Shown in pieces: positions 1 to 5,483 of a stretch of 6,573 nucleotides of DNA. The DNA is from Paracoccaceae bacterium (GTDB lineage: Bacteria; Pseudomonadota; Alphaproteobacteria; Rhodobacterales; Rhodobacteraceae), in the NCBI GenBank assembly GCA_007120685.1, contig SKNG01000157.1:1-6573 (forward strand). The letters are read 5' to 3'. Position 1 is the first letter of the stretch, and each line of letters begins with the position of its first letter. The notes beneath the pieces are model-generated. The model ran no database searches, was not told the DNA's origin, and saw nothing but the letters and a program-made list of their open reading frames with translations. Position numbers and translations under genes: made by a program.

Positions 1-238
1 GCAGACCATCACCGGCGCCGGGCAGGCGCTGGGGTTCGACATCGACCCGGTCTGGAAGACCAAGCTTATCAATGGCTGGGACGATATCGACATGACCGGA
101 TCCTATCGAGCGAAGATCTCCGAATACGCCGCCAAGCGCCGGGAACAGGCGCCGTGGATCTGGGACACTTCTGACCGCAACACAAACCGGGGCACGGCCC
201 CAACACCAGGGAGACCAAGATGCAACATCTCAAACTGA
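1..238 (+). CDS. LeuD-type dehydratase small subunit, 3' end only
   Basis: The start lies outside the window; the readable 78 residues run from base 2 to a TGA at 236-238. The segment GFDIDPVWKTKLINGWDDID followed by a helix of the type YRAKISEYAAKR matches the C-terminal end of the small (swivel) subunit of 3-isopropylmalate dehydratase and related aconitase-family hydro-lyases, in which an FDIDP..L.NG.DDI pattern closes the domain. These enzymes work as a complex with a large subunit carrying a 4Fe-4S cluster, which would be expected upstream. Its place directly before a TRAP transporter suggests a catabolic paralogue acting on an imported hydroxy-acid rather than the leucine pathway enzyme, but that is inference. 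The last 20 or so residues, after PWIWDT, look like read-through of non-coding sequence (Thr/Pro/Arg/Asn mix) and overlap the dctP start by 19 bases, so the native stop may have been lost. Confidence 0.75.
   Translation, partial: QTITGAGQALGFDIDPVWKTKLINGWDDIDMTGSYRAKISEYAAKRREQAPWIWDTSDRNTNRGTAPTPGRPRCNISN
208..214 (+). promoter_or_regulatory. Ribosome binding site of dctP
   Basis: AGGGAGA lies 5 bases before the ATG at 220. It fixes that ATG as the start of dctP, which is needed because the amber codon at 331 would otherwise make the open frame appear to begin further in. Confidence 0.7.
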
Positions 239-1236
239 CCGGCCTGAGCGCCGCCATTGCGTTGATGGGCAGCACCGCGCTGGCCCAGCAGACCATCACC
301 GCTGTCCATGCCTTCCCCGAAACGCTGGTCTAGACCCAGTCCTTCCTGCAATTCGTCGAGGCCGTGAACGAGCGCGGCGAGGGCGTGATCCAGATCGATG
401 TGCGCGGCGGGCCGGAAGCCATCGGGATGTTCCAGCAGCCCGACGCGGTGCGTGACGGGATCGTGGACATGGTCTACACGCCAGGGTCCTTCTATGCCGG
501 CGCGCTGCCGGAAAAGGACGCGATGGTCACCTCGAACCGCACGGCGGGCGAGGTGCGTCAGAACGGCGGCATCGACCTGATCAACGAAATCCATCAGGAG
601 CGGATGGGCGTCTACTACCTGGGCTGGTTCGACAGCGGCGTGTGCTACAACATCTTCACGGTGGAGGAGCCGGTCTTTACCGCCGAGGGCGATCTGGACA
701 TGTCCGGCGCCCGGCTGCGCGGCAATGCCGTCTACAACGCCTTCTTCACCAACACGCTGGGCGCGCAGGTGATCGACCTGCCCACGGGCGAGGTCTTCGC
801 CGCGCTGGAGCGCGGCATCGTCAACGCCACCGGCTGGACGCAGATCGGCCTGCTGGACCTGCGCTGGAACGAATTCGTCAACTACCGGATAGAGCCCTGT
901 TTCTTTTCCACCGATCTGGGCGTGATCATCAACATGGACAGCTGGAACGCGCTGACGCCCGAGGCGCAGGCGGTCCTGCAGGAAGTGGCGATCGAGCACG
1001 AGGTCAGCAGCGCAGAGTCGCATCTGGAGCGCCGCGACCGCGAGTTCGCAGAGCTTGAGGCTGGCGGCATGGTCGCGGTCTCGCTGGAGGGCGAGGCAGC
1101 GGCGCGCTATCTGCAGGGCGCGCGCGAATCGACCTGGAACCGGATGCGCGAGCTGATGGAGGCGTCGCCGCTGGACCCCGATCATTTCGACCGGCTGATC
1201 GAGCATTTCTACGACTTCGAGCGCGCCGGCGGCTAA
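220..1236 (+). pseudogene. dctP: TRAP transporter substrate-binding protein DctP, interrupted by an amber codon
   Basis: Periplasmic binding subunit of a TRAP transporter, which captures a carboxylate and delivers it to the DctQM membrane pair. Read through the stop, the frame has 338 codons, the usual family length. Residues 1-22 form a signal peptide (K5, a hydrophobic stretch, ALA cleavage site before QQ). Family features include the LRG segment with Arg167, the likely carboxylate-binding arginine, the GW at 206-207 and the VIINMDSWNALTPE segment at 235-248. Codon 38 (331-333) is TAG; it is one base away from Tyr, Gln, Trp, Lys or Glu codons. There is no other stop or frameshift up to TAA at 1234-1236, so the lesion is recent or a base-call error. 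Reinitiation at GTG 364 would give a product without the signal peptide and N-terminal strand, so probably a non-functional one. First gene of the dctPQM set; substrate unknown. Confidence 0.88.
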
Positions 1237-1253
1237 GCCCGGCGTCTGACACA

Positions 1254-1283
1254 GCGGGGCGCCCCGGCCCGGGGGCGCCCCGC
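1254..1283 (+). promoter_or_regulatory. GC hairpin between dctP and dctQ
   Basis: A perfect 12-bp inverted repeat, GCGGGGCGCCCC at 1254-1265 and its complement at 1272-1283, with a 6-base loop. It starts 17 bases after the dctP stop and is followed by a C/T-rich stretch rather than a clean T tract. Hairpins at this place in binding-protein operons commonly protect the upstream message or partly stop transcription, so that more binding protein than membrane subunit is made. That role is inferred here. Confidence 0.6.
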
Positions 1284-1329
1284 ATTCCCCTCTTCCCCTC
1301 GCGCCCCTCCTCTAGCCGGAGCCTGAAGG

Positions 1330-1860
1330 ATGAACGCCACGCTCCCCGCTCCGCTGCGGCTGCTGATCCGGGCCTATGACGGGCTGATCAGCCTGATGGC
1401 GATCATCGCCGGGGGCGCGCTGGTCTGGCTGATGGTGGCCATCGTCACTTCGGTCAGCATGCGCAATCTCGGCGTGCAGCCCTTTGCCTGGCTGTTCACC
1501 TCTACCGAATACGGCGTTTTTTACATGACCATGCTGGGCGCGCCCTGGCTGGTGCGCAGGCGGGGGCATGTGCATATCGAACTGGTCACCGCGGCCTTGC
1601 CGGACCGGCTGCGCCGCGGGCTGAGCCGGCTGGTGGCGCTGGGCTGCGTCGTCGTCTGCGCCTGGCTGGCCTGGCGCGGCTTCCTGCTGGTGCAGACGAA
1701 TATCGAACGGATGGACTATGACGTGCGGGCCTATTTCTACCCGCGCTGGCTGTTGACCATCGCCTTTCCGGTCAGCTTCGGCCTGATGGCGATGGAATTC
1801 GCCCGCTTCGCCTTCGGGCGCGAGCTGATGCATAGCGGGCAGGCGGGGATTCACGAATGA
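1330..1860 (+). CDS. dctQ: TRAP transporter small membrane subunit DctQ
   Basis: Small inner-membrane subunit of the TRAP transporter. At 176 residues it is of normal family length. Four membrane segments can be seen at roughly 18-41, 53-74, 98-120 and 139-161. The family marks are the Glu at 60 in the second segment and the loop RRRGHVHIELV at 76-86, which is the most conserved part of DctQ proteins. The ATG at 1330 is preceded by GGAG at 1318-1321, 8 bases away. The gene follows dctP after a 93-base gap holding a strong hairpin, and its TGA overlaps the dctM ATG in an ATGA at 1857-1860, which implies coupled translation with dctM. The family is certain from the architecture and the loop motif; the substrate of the system is not readable. 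Confidence 0.93.
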   Translation: MNATLPAPLRLLIRAYDGLISLMAIIAGGALVWLMVAIVTSVSMRNLGVQPFAWLFTSTEYGVFYMTMLGAPWLVRRRGHVHIELVTAALPDRLRRGLSRLVALGCVVVCAWLAWRGFLLVQTNIERMDYDVRAYFYPRWLLTIAFPVSFGLMAMEFARFAFGRELMHSGQAGIHE

Positions 1861-3164
1861 TCTGGTACGAATCGCTCGCCATCCTTCTGGGCATCATCAT
1901 GGTGCTGATGGCGCTGGGCATGCCCGTGGCTATCGCCTTCCTGGCCGCCTGCATCGCCGGGGCCTGGCTGTTCATGGGCGGCGCGCGAGGCACCACGCAG
2001 ATGCTGGGCAACGGGCTGGGCGCGTTGACCAACTATGCGCTGGTGCCGATCCCGCTGTTCCTGCTGATGGGCGAGATTTTCTTTCACACCGGGCTGGGTT
2101 CACGCATGTTCGCCACCATCGACCGGCTGCTGGGCCGGCTGCCGGGGCGGCTGAGCTATGTCACCGTGCTTGGCGGGACGGGCTTTGCCACCATGTCGGG
2201 CAGTTCCATGGGTTCGACCGCTCTGATGGGCAGCCTGATGGTGCCAGAGATGAACCGCCGCGGCTACAAGCGCTACATGTCGTTGGGCCCGATCCTGGGC
2301 ACCGGCGGGCTGGCCATCATCATCCCGCCCTCGGCCCTGGCGGTGCTGCTGGCGACGCTGGCGCGGGTGGATATTGCCGAGCTGCTGATCGCCGGGATCA
2401 TCCCGGGGCTGATCCTGGCGGGGCTCTACCTGCTGACCATCTTCATCCAGACCCGGATGGACCCGTCAGCCGCCCCGCCCTACGAGGTGCCGCCGATCCC
2501 GCTGCGCGAAAAGCTGTTCCTGGTGCTGCGCGACGTGGTGCCAATGGTGGGGCTGATGATCGGCATCGTGATGATGATGCTTTACGGCTGGGCCACCCCG
2601 TCCGAGGCTGCGGCCTTCGGCGCGCTGGGCGTGCTGCTGCTGGCGGCACTCTTCCGGGCGATCACCATCGAGGCGCTGATCGCTTCGGTCACCGGGGCGC
2701 TGCGGGTCACGCTGATGGCCTATCTGATCGTCTTCGGCTCGGCCACCTTCAGCCAGCTTCTGGCCTTCTCGGGCGCCTCGCGCGGGCTGATCACCTGGGC
2801 CACCAGCTTCGATCTGGCGCCGGTAGCGATGTTGTTGGCGATGTTCGCGGTGCTGCTGATCCTGGGCATGTTCATGGAACAGATCTCGATGATGCTCTTG
2901 ACCGTGCCGATCTTTTTCCCGCTGGCCACGCATCTGGGCTTCGATCCGATCTGGTTCGCGCTGATCATGCTGCTCGCGCTTGAGATCAGCTTCACCACCC
3001 CGCCCTTCGGGTTGCTGCTCTTCGTGATGAAAGGGGTGGCGCCGCCCGAAACCACCATGCGCGATATCTACATGGCCGCGATCCCCTTCATCCTGTGCTC
3101 GATGGTCCTGGTCGCGCTCCTGATCCTGTTTCCGGGCCTCGCCTTGTGGTTGCCGGGACGCTGA
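1857..3164 (+). CDS. dctM: TRAP transporter large membrane subunit DctM
   Basis: Large inner-membrane subunit that carries the sodium-coupled transport path of the TRAP system. Its 435 residues are almost entirely hydrophobic, with about 12 membrane segments, matching the usual 425-440 residue size. Diagnostic stretches are PIPLFLLMGEIFFHTGL (64-80), GGTGFATMSGSSMGSTALMG (106-125), GPILGTGGLAIIIPPSA (144-160), the PSEAAAFGA segment (248-256), and the second-half repeat MFMEQISMMLLTVPIFFP (339-356) with TTPPFGLLLFVMKG (380-393). The start is set by the ATGA overlap with dctQ. The frame is intact to TGA at 3162-3164, so the membrane pair is whole even though dctP is interrupted. It is the last gene of the operon; terminator-like hairpins follow within 190 bases. 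Confidence 0.95.
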   Translation: MIWYESLAILLGIIMVLMALGMPVAIAFLAACIAGAWLFMGGARGTTQMLGNGLGALTNYALVPIPLFLLMGEIFFHTGLGSRMFATIDRLLGRLPGRLSYVTVLGGTGFATMSGSSMGSTALMGSLMVPEMNRRGYKRYMSLGPILGTGGLAIIIPPSALAVLLATLARVDIAELLIAGIIPGLILAGLYLLTIFIQTRMDPSAAPPYEVPPIPLREKLFLVLRDVVPMVGLMIGIVMMMLYGWATPSEAAAFGALGVLLLAALFRAITIEALIASVTGALRVTLMAYLIVFGSATFSQLLAFSGASRGLITWATSFDLAPVAMLLAMFAVLLILGMFMEQISMMLLTVPIFFPLATHLGFDPIWFALIMLLALEISFTTPPFGLLLFVMKGVAPPETTMRDIYMAAIPFILCSMVLVALLILFPGLALWLPGR

Positions 3165-3324
3165 GCAAGCTGCATGGCCTTCTGCTGACTGGCATCTTCC
3201 TACGCCGGTCACGTTTCTTCGGATGTTCACCCGGCGCATTGCGGCGCCGGGACTTTGTGCCCCTCGCCTTCAGCCGCTGCCGGCGGGTGGCATGCGGTAT
3301 CCCGCCGAAGGACTTGGGAACGGG

Positions 3325-3351
3325 AAAAAGGGCTTTCGAAAGCCCTTTTTT
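3325..3351. terminator. Bidirectional rho-independent terminator
   Basis: A 26-base perfect palindrome (3325-3350) with the core GGGCTTTCGAAAGCCC at 3330-3345. It is flanked by A5 on the left and T6 on the right. Read on the + strand it gives a hairpin plus U6 for the TRAP operon; read on the - strand it gives the same hairpin plus U5 for phyR. It sits between two convergent genes, where such a shared terminator is expected. Confidence 0.9.
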
Positions 3352-3371
3352 ACGCGCCTTCGAAGGCGCGT
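3352..3371. repeat. Second perfect palindrome beside the terminator
   Basis: ACGCGCCTTCGAAGGCGCGT is a 20-base perfect palindrome that begins right after the T tract of the terminator. On the - strand it is met first after the phyR stop, 38 bases downstream, so it may act as a pausing or message-protecting hairpin before the true terminator. Its TTCGAA core is shared with the neighbouring palindrome. Confidence 0.7.
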
Positions 3372-3409
3372 TTCCACGCGGCGGACGAAGCGATCACCTG
3401 TATGCCGTG

Positions 3410-4294
3410 TCAGCTGGTCAGCGTGGCGGTGGAGGCGAAGAACATCGCCTGCGATACCGCCGAGCGGACCTGCTCCGGCGCGAAGGGCTTGGTGATCAGG
3501 AAGGCCGGCTCAGGCCGCTCGCCGGTCAACAGCCGGTCAGGGAAGGCAGTGATGAAGATCACCGGCAGATCGGGCATCTCGGCCAGCAGATCGTTCACCG
3601 CGTCGATGCCCGAGGAATTGTCGGCCAGCTGGATATCGGCCAGCACCAGGTCCGGCGGCGTTTCGCCCCCCATCGCCACGGCCTGGTCACGGGTGCGGGC
3701 GATGCCGGTCACCGCATGGCCCATGTCGGTGACGATGTTGCGGATGTCCAGCGCGATCAGCGGCTCGTCCTCGATCACCATCACCCGGCCGCGAAGCCCC
3801 TCGGCCATCTCGTGATAGGCGATGGCGACCAGTTCCTCGGCGTCGCCCGCGCCGATCTGCATGATCTGGCCGATCTCGGCATGGCTGAATTCCTCGATCG
3901 TGCGCAAAAGCAGCGCCTCGCGGGTGTTCGGCGTCAGCCGCGCCAGATGCGCCTGCGCGCGCGCCTCCAGACCGCTACCAGCGCCCTCGCCGGCGACCGG
4001 CGCGCCGGAGCTGGACCAGACCGCATGGAAGGCGGCAAAGAGCGCGATCTTCGGCTCCTCGGCCTGCGCCAGCAGCGCGCGGTCGCCCACCATCGCCTCC
4101 AGCGTGACGGCGGCGTAGCGGTCGCCGCTGTCCTGGCTGCCGGTCAGCGCGCGGGCGTAGCGGCGCAGGCAAGGCAGTTCGGCGGCGATGCGCCGGGCCA
4201 TGCTGTCGGCACCGACCTGGCGTGGCGCGGCGCTGCCCGCCGCCGCGGCCGGCCGGGTTGCCGTGGATTGCGCGCTGGGCTGGTTCTCGATCAT
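3410..4294 (-). CDS. phyR: General stress response regulator PhyR (sigma-like domain plus receiver)
   Basis: Anti-anti-sigma response regulator of the alphaproteobacterial general stress response; when phosphorylated it binds NepR and frees EcfG. In this 294-residue reading, residues 33-165 are the sigma-like domain, with a region-2-like part starting LPCLRRYARALTGSQDSGD (40-58) and a region-4-like part LTPNTREALLLRTIEEFSHA (120-139). Residues 169-290 are the receiver: acidic pair Glu175/Asp176, phosphoacceptor Asp220 in LADIQLAD, Thr249 in FITAFP, the PhyR-typical LLTGERPEPAFLITKPF (255-271) with Lys269. The start ATG at 4294-4292 has GGAAGGA (4301-4307 on the + strand) at good spacing. This gives a tail of about 31 residues rich in Ala, Ser, Thr and Pro before Met32, where typical PhyR proteins begin. 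The gene is divergent from nepR-ecfG and carries its own EcfG-type promoter. The frame stays open upstream of 4294, but that part covers the promoter and is not coding. Confidence 0.95.
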   Translation of the reverse strand: MIENQPSAQSTATRPAAAAGSAAPRQVGADSMARRIAAELPCLRRYARALTGSQDSGDRYAAVTLEAMVGDRALLAQAEEPKIALFAAFHAVWSSSGAPVAGEGAGSGLEARAQAHLARLTPNTREALLLRTIEEFSHAEIGQIMQIGAGDAEELVAIAYHEMAEGLRGRVMVIEDEPLIALDIRNIVTDMGHAVTGIARTRDQAVAMGGETPPDLVLADIQLADNSSGIDAVNDLLAEMPDLPVIFITAFPDRLLTGERPEPAFLITKPFAPEQVRSAVSQAMFFASTATLTS

Positions 4295-4300
4295 CTTTTT

Positions 4301-4309
4301 TCCTTCCCC
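4301..4309 (-). promoter_or_regulatory. Ribosome binding site of phyR
   Basis: Read on the - strand this is GGGGAAGGA, ending 6 bases before the ATG at 4294. It favours that start over the internal Met32 codon, which has no comparable purine run before it. Confidence 0.7.
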
Positions 4310-4321
4310 GCAGGATTTGTC

Positions 4322-4346
4322 GGAACCGAACGCCCGATGCGACGTT
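4322..4346 (+). promoter_or_regulatory. EcfG-type promoter for nepR-ecfG
   Basis: GGAAC at 4322-4326, then exactly 16 bases, then CGTT at 4343-4346. This is the established -35/-10 consensus for the general stress sigma factor EcfG. Transcription would begin near 4352-4356, giving a leader of about 95-100 bases before nepR. The gene that makes the sigma factor is thus under its own control. Confidence 0.87.
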
Positions 4347-4353
4347 CGGTTCC
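4329..4353 (-). promoter_or_regulatory. EcfG-type promoter for phyR, overlapping the nepR promoter
   Basis: On the - strand, GGAAC is at 4353-4349 and CGTT at 4332-4329, again with a 16-base spacer. The two promoters arise from one inverted repeat, GGAACCGAACG at 4322-4332 and its complement at 4343-4353, around a 10-base centre. The -35 of each overlaps the -10 of the other. The predicted phyR leader is short, about 25-30 bases. Confidence 0.85.
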
Positions 4354-4451
4354 TCAAATGGTCCTGTGTCAAATGGATCTTGGACCCGAAATTGAAACAC
4401 CCAGTCGGCCGGCCAACGCCGCTGCAAGGGAAACGAAAGCGTGACTCGCCC
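4354..4451 (+). promoter_or_regulatory. nepR leader with a direct repeat and a possible upstream ORF
   Basis: The stretch between the predicted transcription start and nepR holds TCAAATGG twice (4354-4361 and 4369-4376), 15 bases apart. Both copies contain an ATG in the same frame, which opens a 28-codon frame from 4358 to a TGA at 4442-4444, ending 7 bases before the nepR ATG. The nepR start has no good Shine-Dalgarno sequence at normal distance; AAGGGA at 4426-4431 is 20 bases away. Whether the short frame is translated is unknown. Confidence 0.35.
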
Positions 4452-4721
4452 ATGAAGACCCAGCAATCACGGAACGGGCCGCAGGTGCGGGACAAGCGGC
4501 GCCCGCCCGGTGCGGCCCCGGCCGCATCCCTGCCCGCGGCGATCGAGCAGCAGATCAACGAAAATTTGAAGCGGCTCTACGAGCAGCAGTTACAGCAGGA
4601 CCTGCCCGAGCGGCTGCAGGACCTGGTCGCGCAACTGCGCAGCGGCGAGGCGGGACGCGATGAAACAGGGCACAGGGAATCGGGGTACGGGGAATCGGGG
4701 TACGGGGGACAGGCCGTATGA
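4452..4721 (+). CDS. nepR: Anti-sigma factor NepR
   Basis: Small anti-sigma factor that holds EcfG inactive until phosphorylated PhyR takes it away. The 89-residue product has the NepR core at 31-63, IEQQINENLKRLYEQQLQQD followed by LPERLQDLVAQLR, which fits the family pattern of an amphipathic helix, a (L/V)P(D/E)R turn and a second helix. Residues 1-30 are a basic, Pro/Ala-rich, probably disordered N-terminus. Residues 64-89 are a Gly-rich tail with a short repeat (ESGYG twice) encoded by two perfect 15-base DNA copies. ATG 4452 is the only ATG upstream of the core in this frame; an alternative TTG at 4392 has no ribosome binding site. The stop overlaps the ecfG start in ATGA (4718-4721), so anti-sigma and sigma factor are translationally coupled. 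It lies downstream of an EcfG-type promoter. Confidence 0.93.
   Translation: MKTQQSRNGPQVRDKRRPPGAAPAASLPAAIEQQINENLKRLYEQQLQQDLPERLQDLVAQLRSGEAGRDETGHRESGYGESGYGGQAV
4675..4708 (+). repeat. Tandem 15-base repeat with a five-tract G-quadruplex motif
   Basis: GGGAATCGGGGTACG occurs twice in perfect tandem (4675-4689 and 4690-4704), followed by four more G. This gives five runs of 3-5 G (4675-4677, 4682-4685, 4689-4692, 4697-4700, 4704-4708) separated by loops of 4, 3, 4 and 3 bases, a textbook G-quadruplex pattern on the coding strand and message. It codes for the Gly-rich NepR tail and its last G run is also the probable ecfG ribosome binding site (GGGGGA, 8 bases before the ATG at 4718). 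Confidence 0.85.
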
Positions 4722-5458
4722 CCGATACCTTGGCGTTTCGCGCGGCAGCCGGGGCAGAGGCTGCGTCGGTCGATCCTGCTGCCGATGCGGCGACCGATGC
4801 CGGATCGGCGCCAGAAATGGAGCCAGAAACGGGGCCGGAAAGCGCCGCGTCCCCGGCCCGGCAGACGGCGGTCGAAGACAAGGCTGTCAGCGCTGATGGC
4901 GGCGCCGATGGCGATGCGCGCGAGGCGATCATCGCGCATCTGCCGGCGCTCAGGGCCTTCGCGCTGAGCCTGTGCCGCGACGGCACGCTGGCCGACGATC
5001 TGGTGCAGGAAACGCTGCTGAAGGCCTGGAGCAAGTTCCACCTCTACACCCCGGGTACCAATCTGCGCGCCTGGCTGTTCACCATCCTGCGCAACAACCT
5101 GCGTTCGCTGCACCGCAAGCGGCGGCGCGAGCTGGCCGATCCGGACGGGGCAATGGCGGCGCAACTGGCCTCGAAACCCGATCACGACGGCCGGCTGGCG
5201 CTGGCCGATCTGGCTGCGGCCTTTGCCCGGCTGCCGATGGAGCAGCGCGAGGCGCTGATGCTGGTCGGCGCGATGGGCTTCTCGGTCGAAGAGGCCGCCG
5301 AGACCTGCGGCTGCGCGCCGGGCACGATCAAGAGCCGCGCGGCGCGGGGGCGCCGGGCGCTGGCCGATCTACTGGGGCTGGCGCGGGGCGAGGGGATGGA
5401 CCTGACCGAGGCCGCGACCCTGGCGGTGATCAGCGCACAGGGCCCCAGAGCGGGGTAA
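4718..5458 (+). CDS. ecfG: General stress response ECF sigma factor EcfG
   Basis: ECF sigma factor that directs RNA polymerase to GGAAC-N16-CGTT promoters under stress. Sigma region 2 spans about 69-138: IIAHLPALRAFALSL, then ADDLVQETLLKAWSKF (92-107), the WLFTILRNNLRSLHRKRRRE part (119-138) that contacts the -10. Region 4 spans about 158-216 with RLPMEQREALMLVGAMGFSV (171-190) and the helix-turn-helix ending APGTIKSRAARGRRAL (200-214) for the -35. At 246 residues it is longer than the usual 170-190, because residues 1-68 are an Ala/Asp/Glu/Pro/Ser-rich acidic extension without visible fold. The ATG at 4718 is chosen for its ATGA overlap with nepR; the only other in-frame ATG before the core is codon 34 (4817), without a clear ribosome binding site. 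An EcfG-type promoter before nepR gives positive autoregulation. Region 4 ends normally, followed by about 30 extra residues. Confidence 0.94.
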   Translation: MTDTLAFRAAAGAEAASVDPAADAATDAGSAPEMEPETGPESAASPARQTAVEDKAVSADGGADGDAREAIIAHLPALRAFALSLCRDGTLADDLVQETLLKAWSKFHLYTPGTNLRAWLFTILRNNLRSLHRKRRRELADPDGAMAAQLASKPDHDGRLALADLAAAFARLPMEQREALMLVGAMGFSVEEAAETCGCAPGTIKSRAARGRRALADLLGLARGEGMDLTEAATLAVISAQGPRAG

Positions 5459-5475
5459 GGTGTGGCGGGGTAAGG
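5450..5475 (+). repeat. Direct repeat across the ecfG stop codon
   Basis: GCGGGGTAAGG occurs at 5450-5460 and 5465-5475, 15 bases apart. The first copy contains the ecfG TAA. The sequence resembles the CGGGGTACGG found twice, also 15 bases apart, at the end of nepR. The second copy supplies AAGGG before the small ORF at 5484. Confidence 0.7.
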
Positions 5476-5483
5476 GCCGGCCG

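Larger units (their letters stand above)
3165..3409. other. Gene-free stretch between convergent dctM and phyR
   Basis: No supported gene lies in these 245 bases. They hold four inverted repeats. Two are ordinary GC hairpins: CCCGGCGC at 3230-3237 with its complement at 3244-3251 (loop 6), and CGGCGGG at 3281-3287 with its complement at 3301-3307 (loop 13). The other two are perfect palindromes described separately. No tRNA or small RNA was recognised. Confidence 0.7.

Noticed and set aside
331..333. Programmed decoding of the amber codon as pyrrolysine or another residue
   Set aside because: No decoding signal is visible, and this residue class is not expected in an alphaproteobacterial DctP; mutation or sequence error is simpler.
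103..1206. 367-codon open frame on the - strand across dctP
   Set aside because: It is antisense to a recognisable DctP protein, is rich in His, Arg, Gln and Ala as GC-rich antisense frames are, and shows no family motif.
2466..3239. 257-codon open frame on the - strand across dctM
   Set aside because: Antisense shadow of a certain DctM gene; composition dominated by Arg, His, Gln and Asp with no recognisable domain.
3317..3345. A further EcfG -35 (GGAAC) before the terminator
   Set aside because: At 16 or 17 bases downstream there is no CGTT, and the site leads straight into a terminator.
3095..4444. 449-codon open frame on the + strand through the terminator and across phyR
   Set aside because: It overlaps the end of dctM, crosses the terminator hairpins and lies antisense to PhyR, whose motifs are unmistakable. 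Only its last 28 codons are discussed, as a possible leader frame.
4295..4558. Extending phyR upstream to the far end of its open frame
   Set aside because: The added 88 codons would cover both EcfG promoters and run antisense into nepR; the ribosome binding site before ATG 4294 is good.
4577..5185. Long open frames on the - strand over nepR-ecfG and the kinase (also 5182-5679 and 5369-6136)
   Set aside because: All are antisense to genes with clear family motifs and show no protein character of their own.
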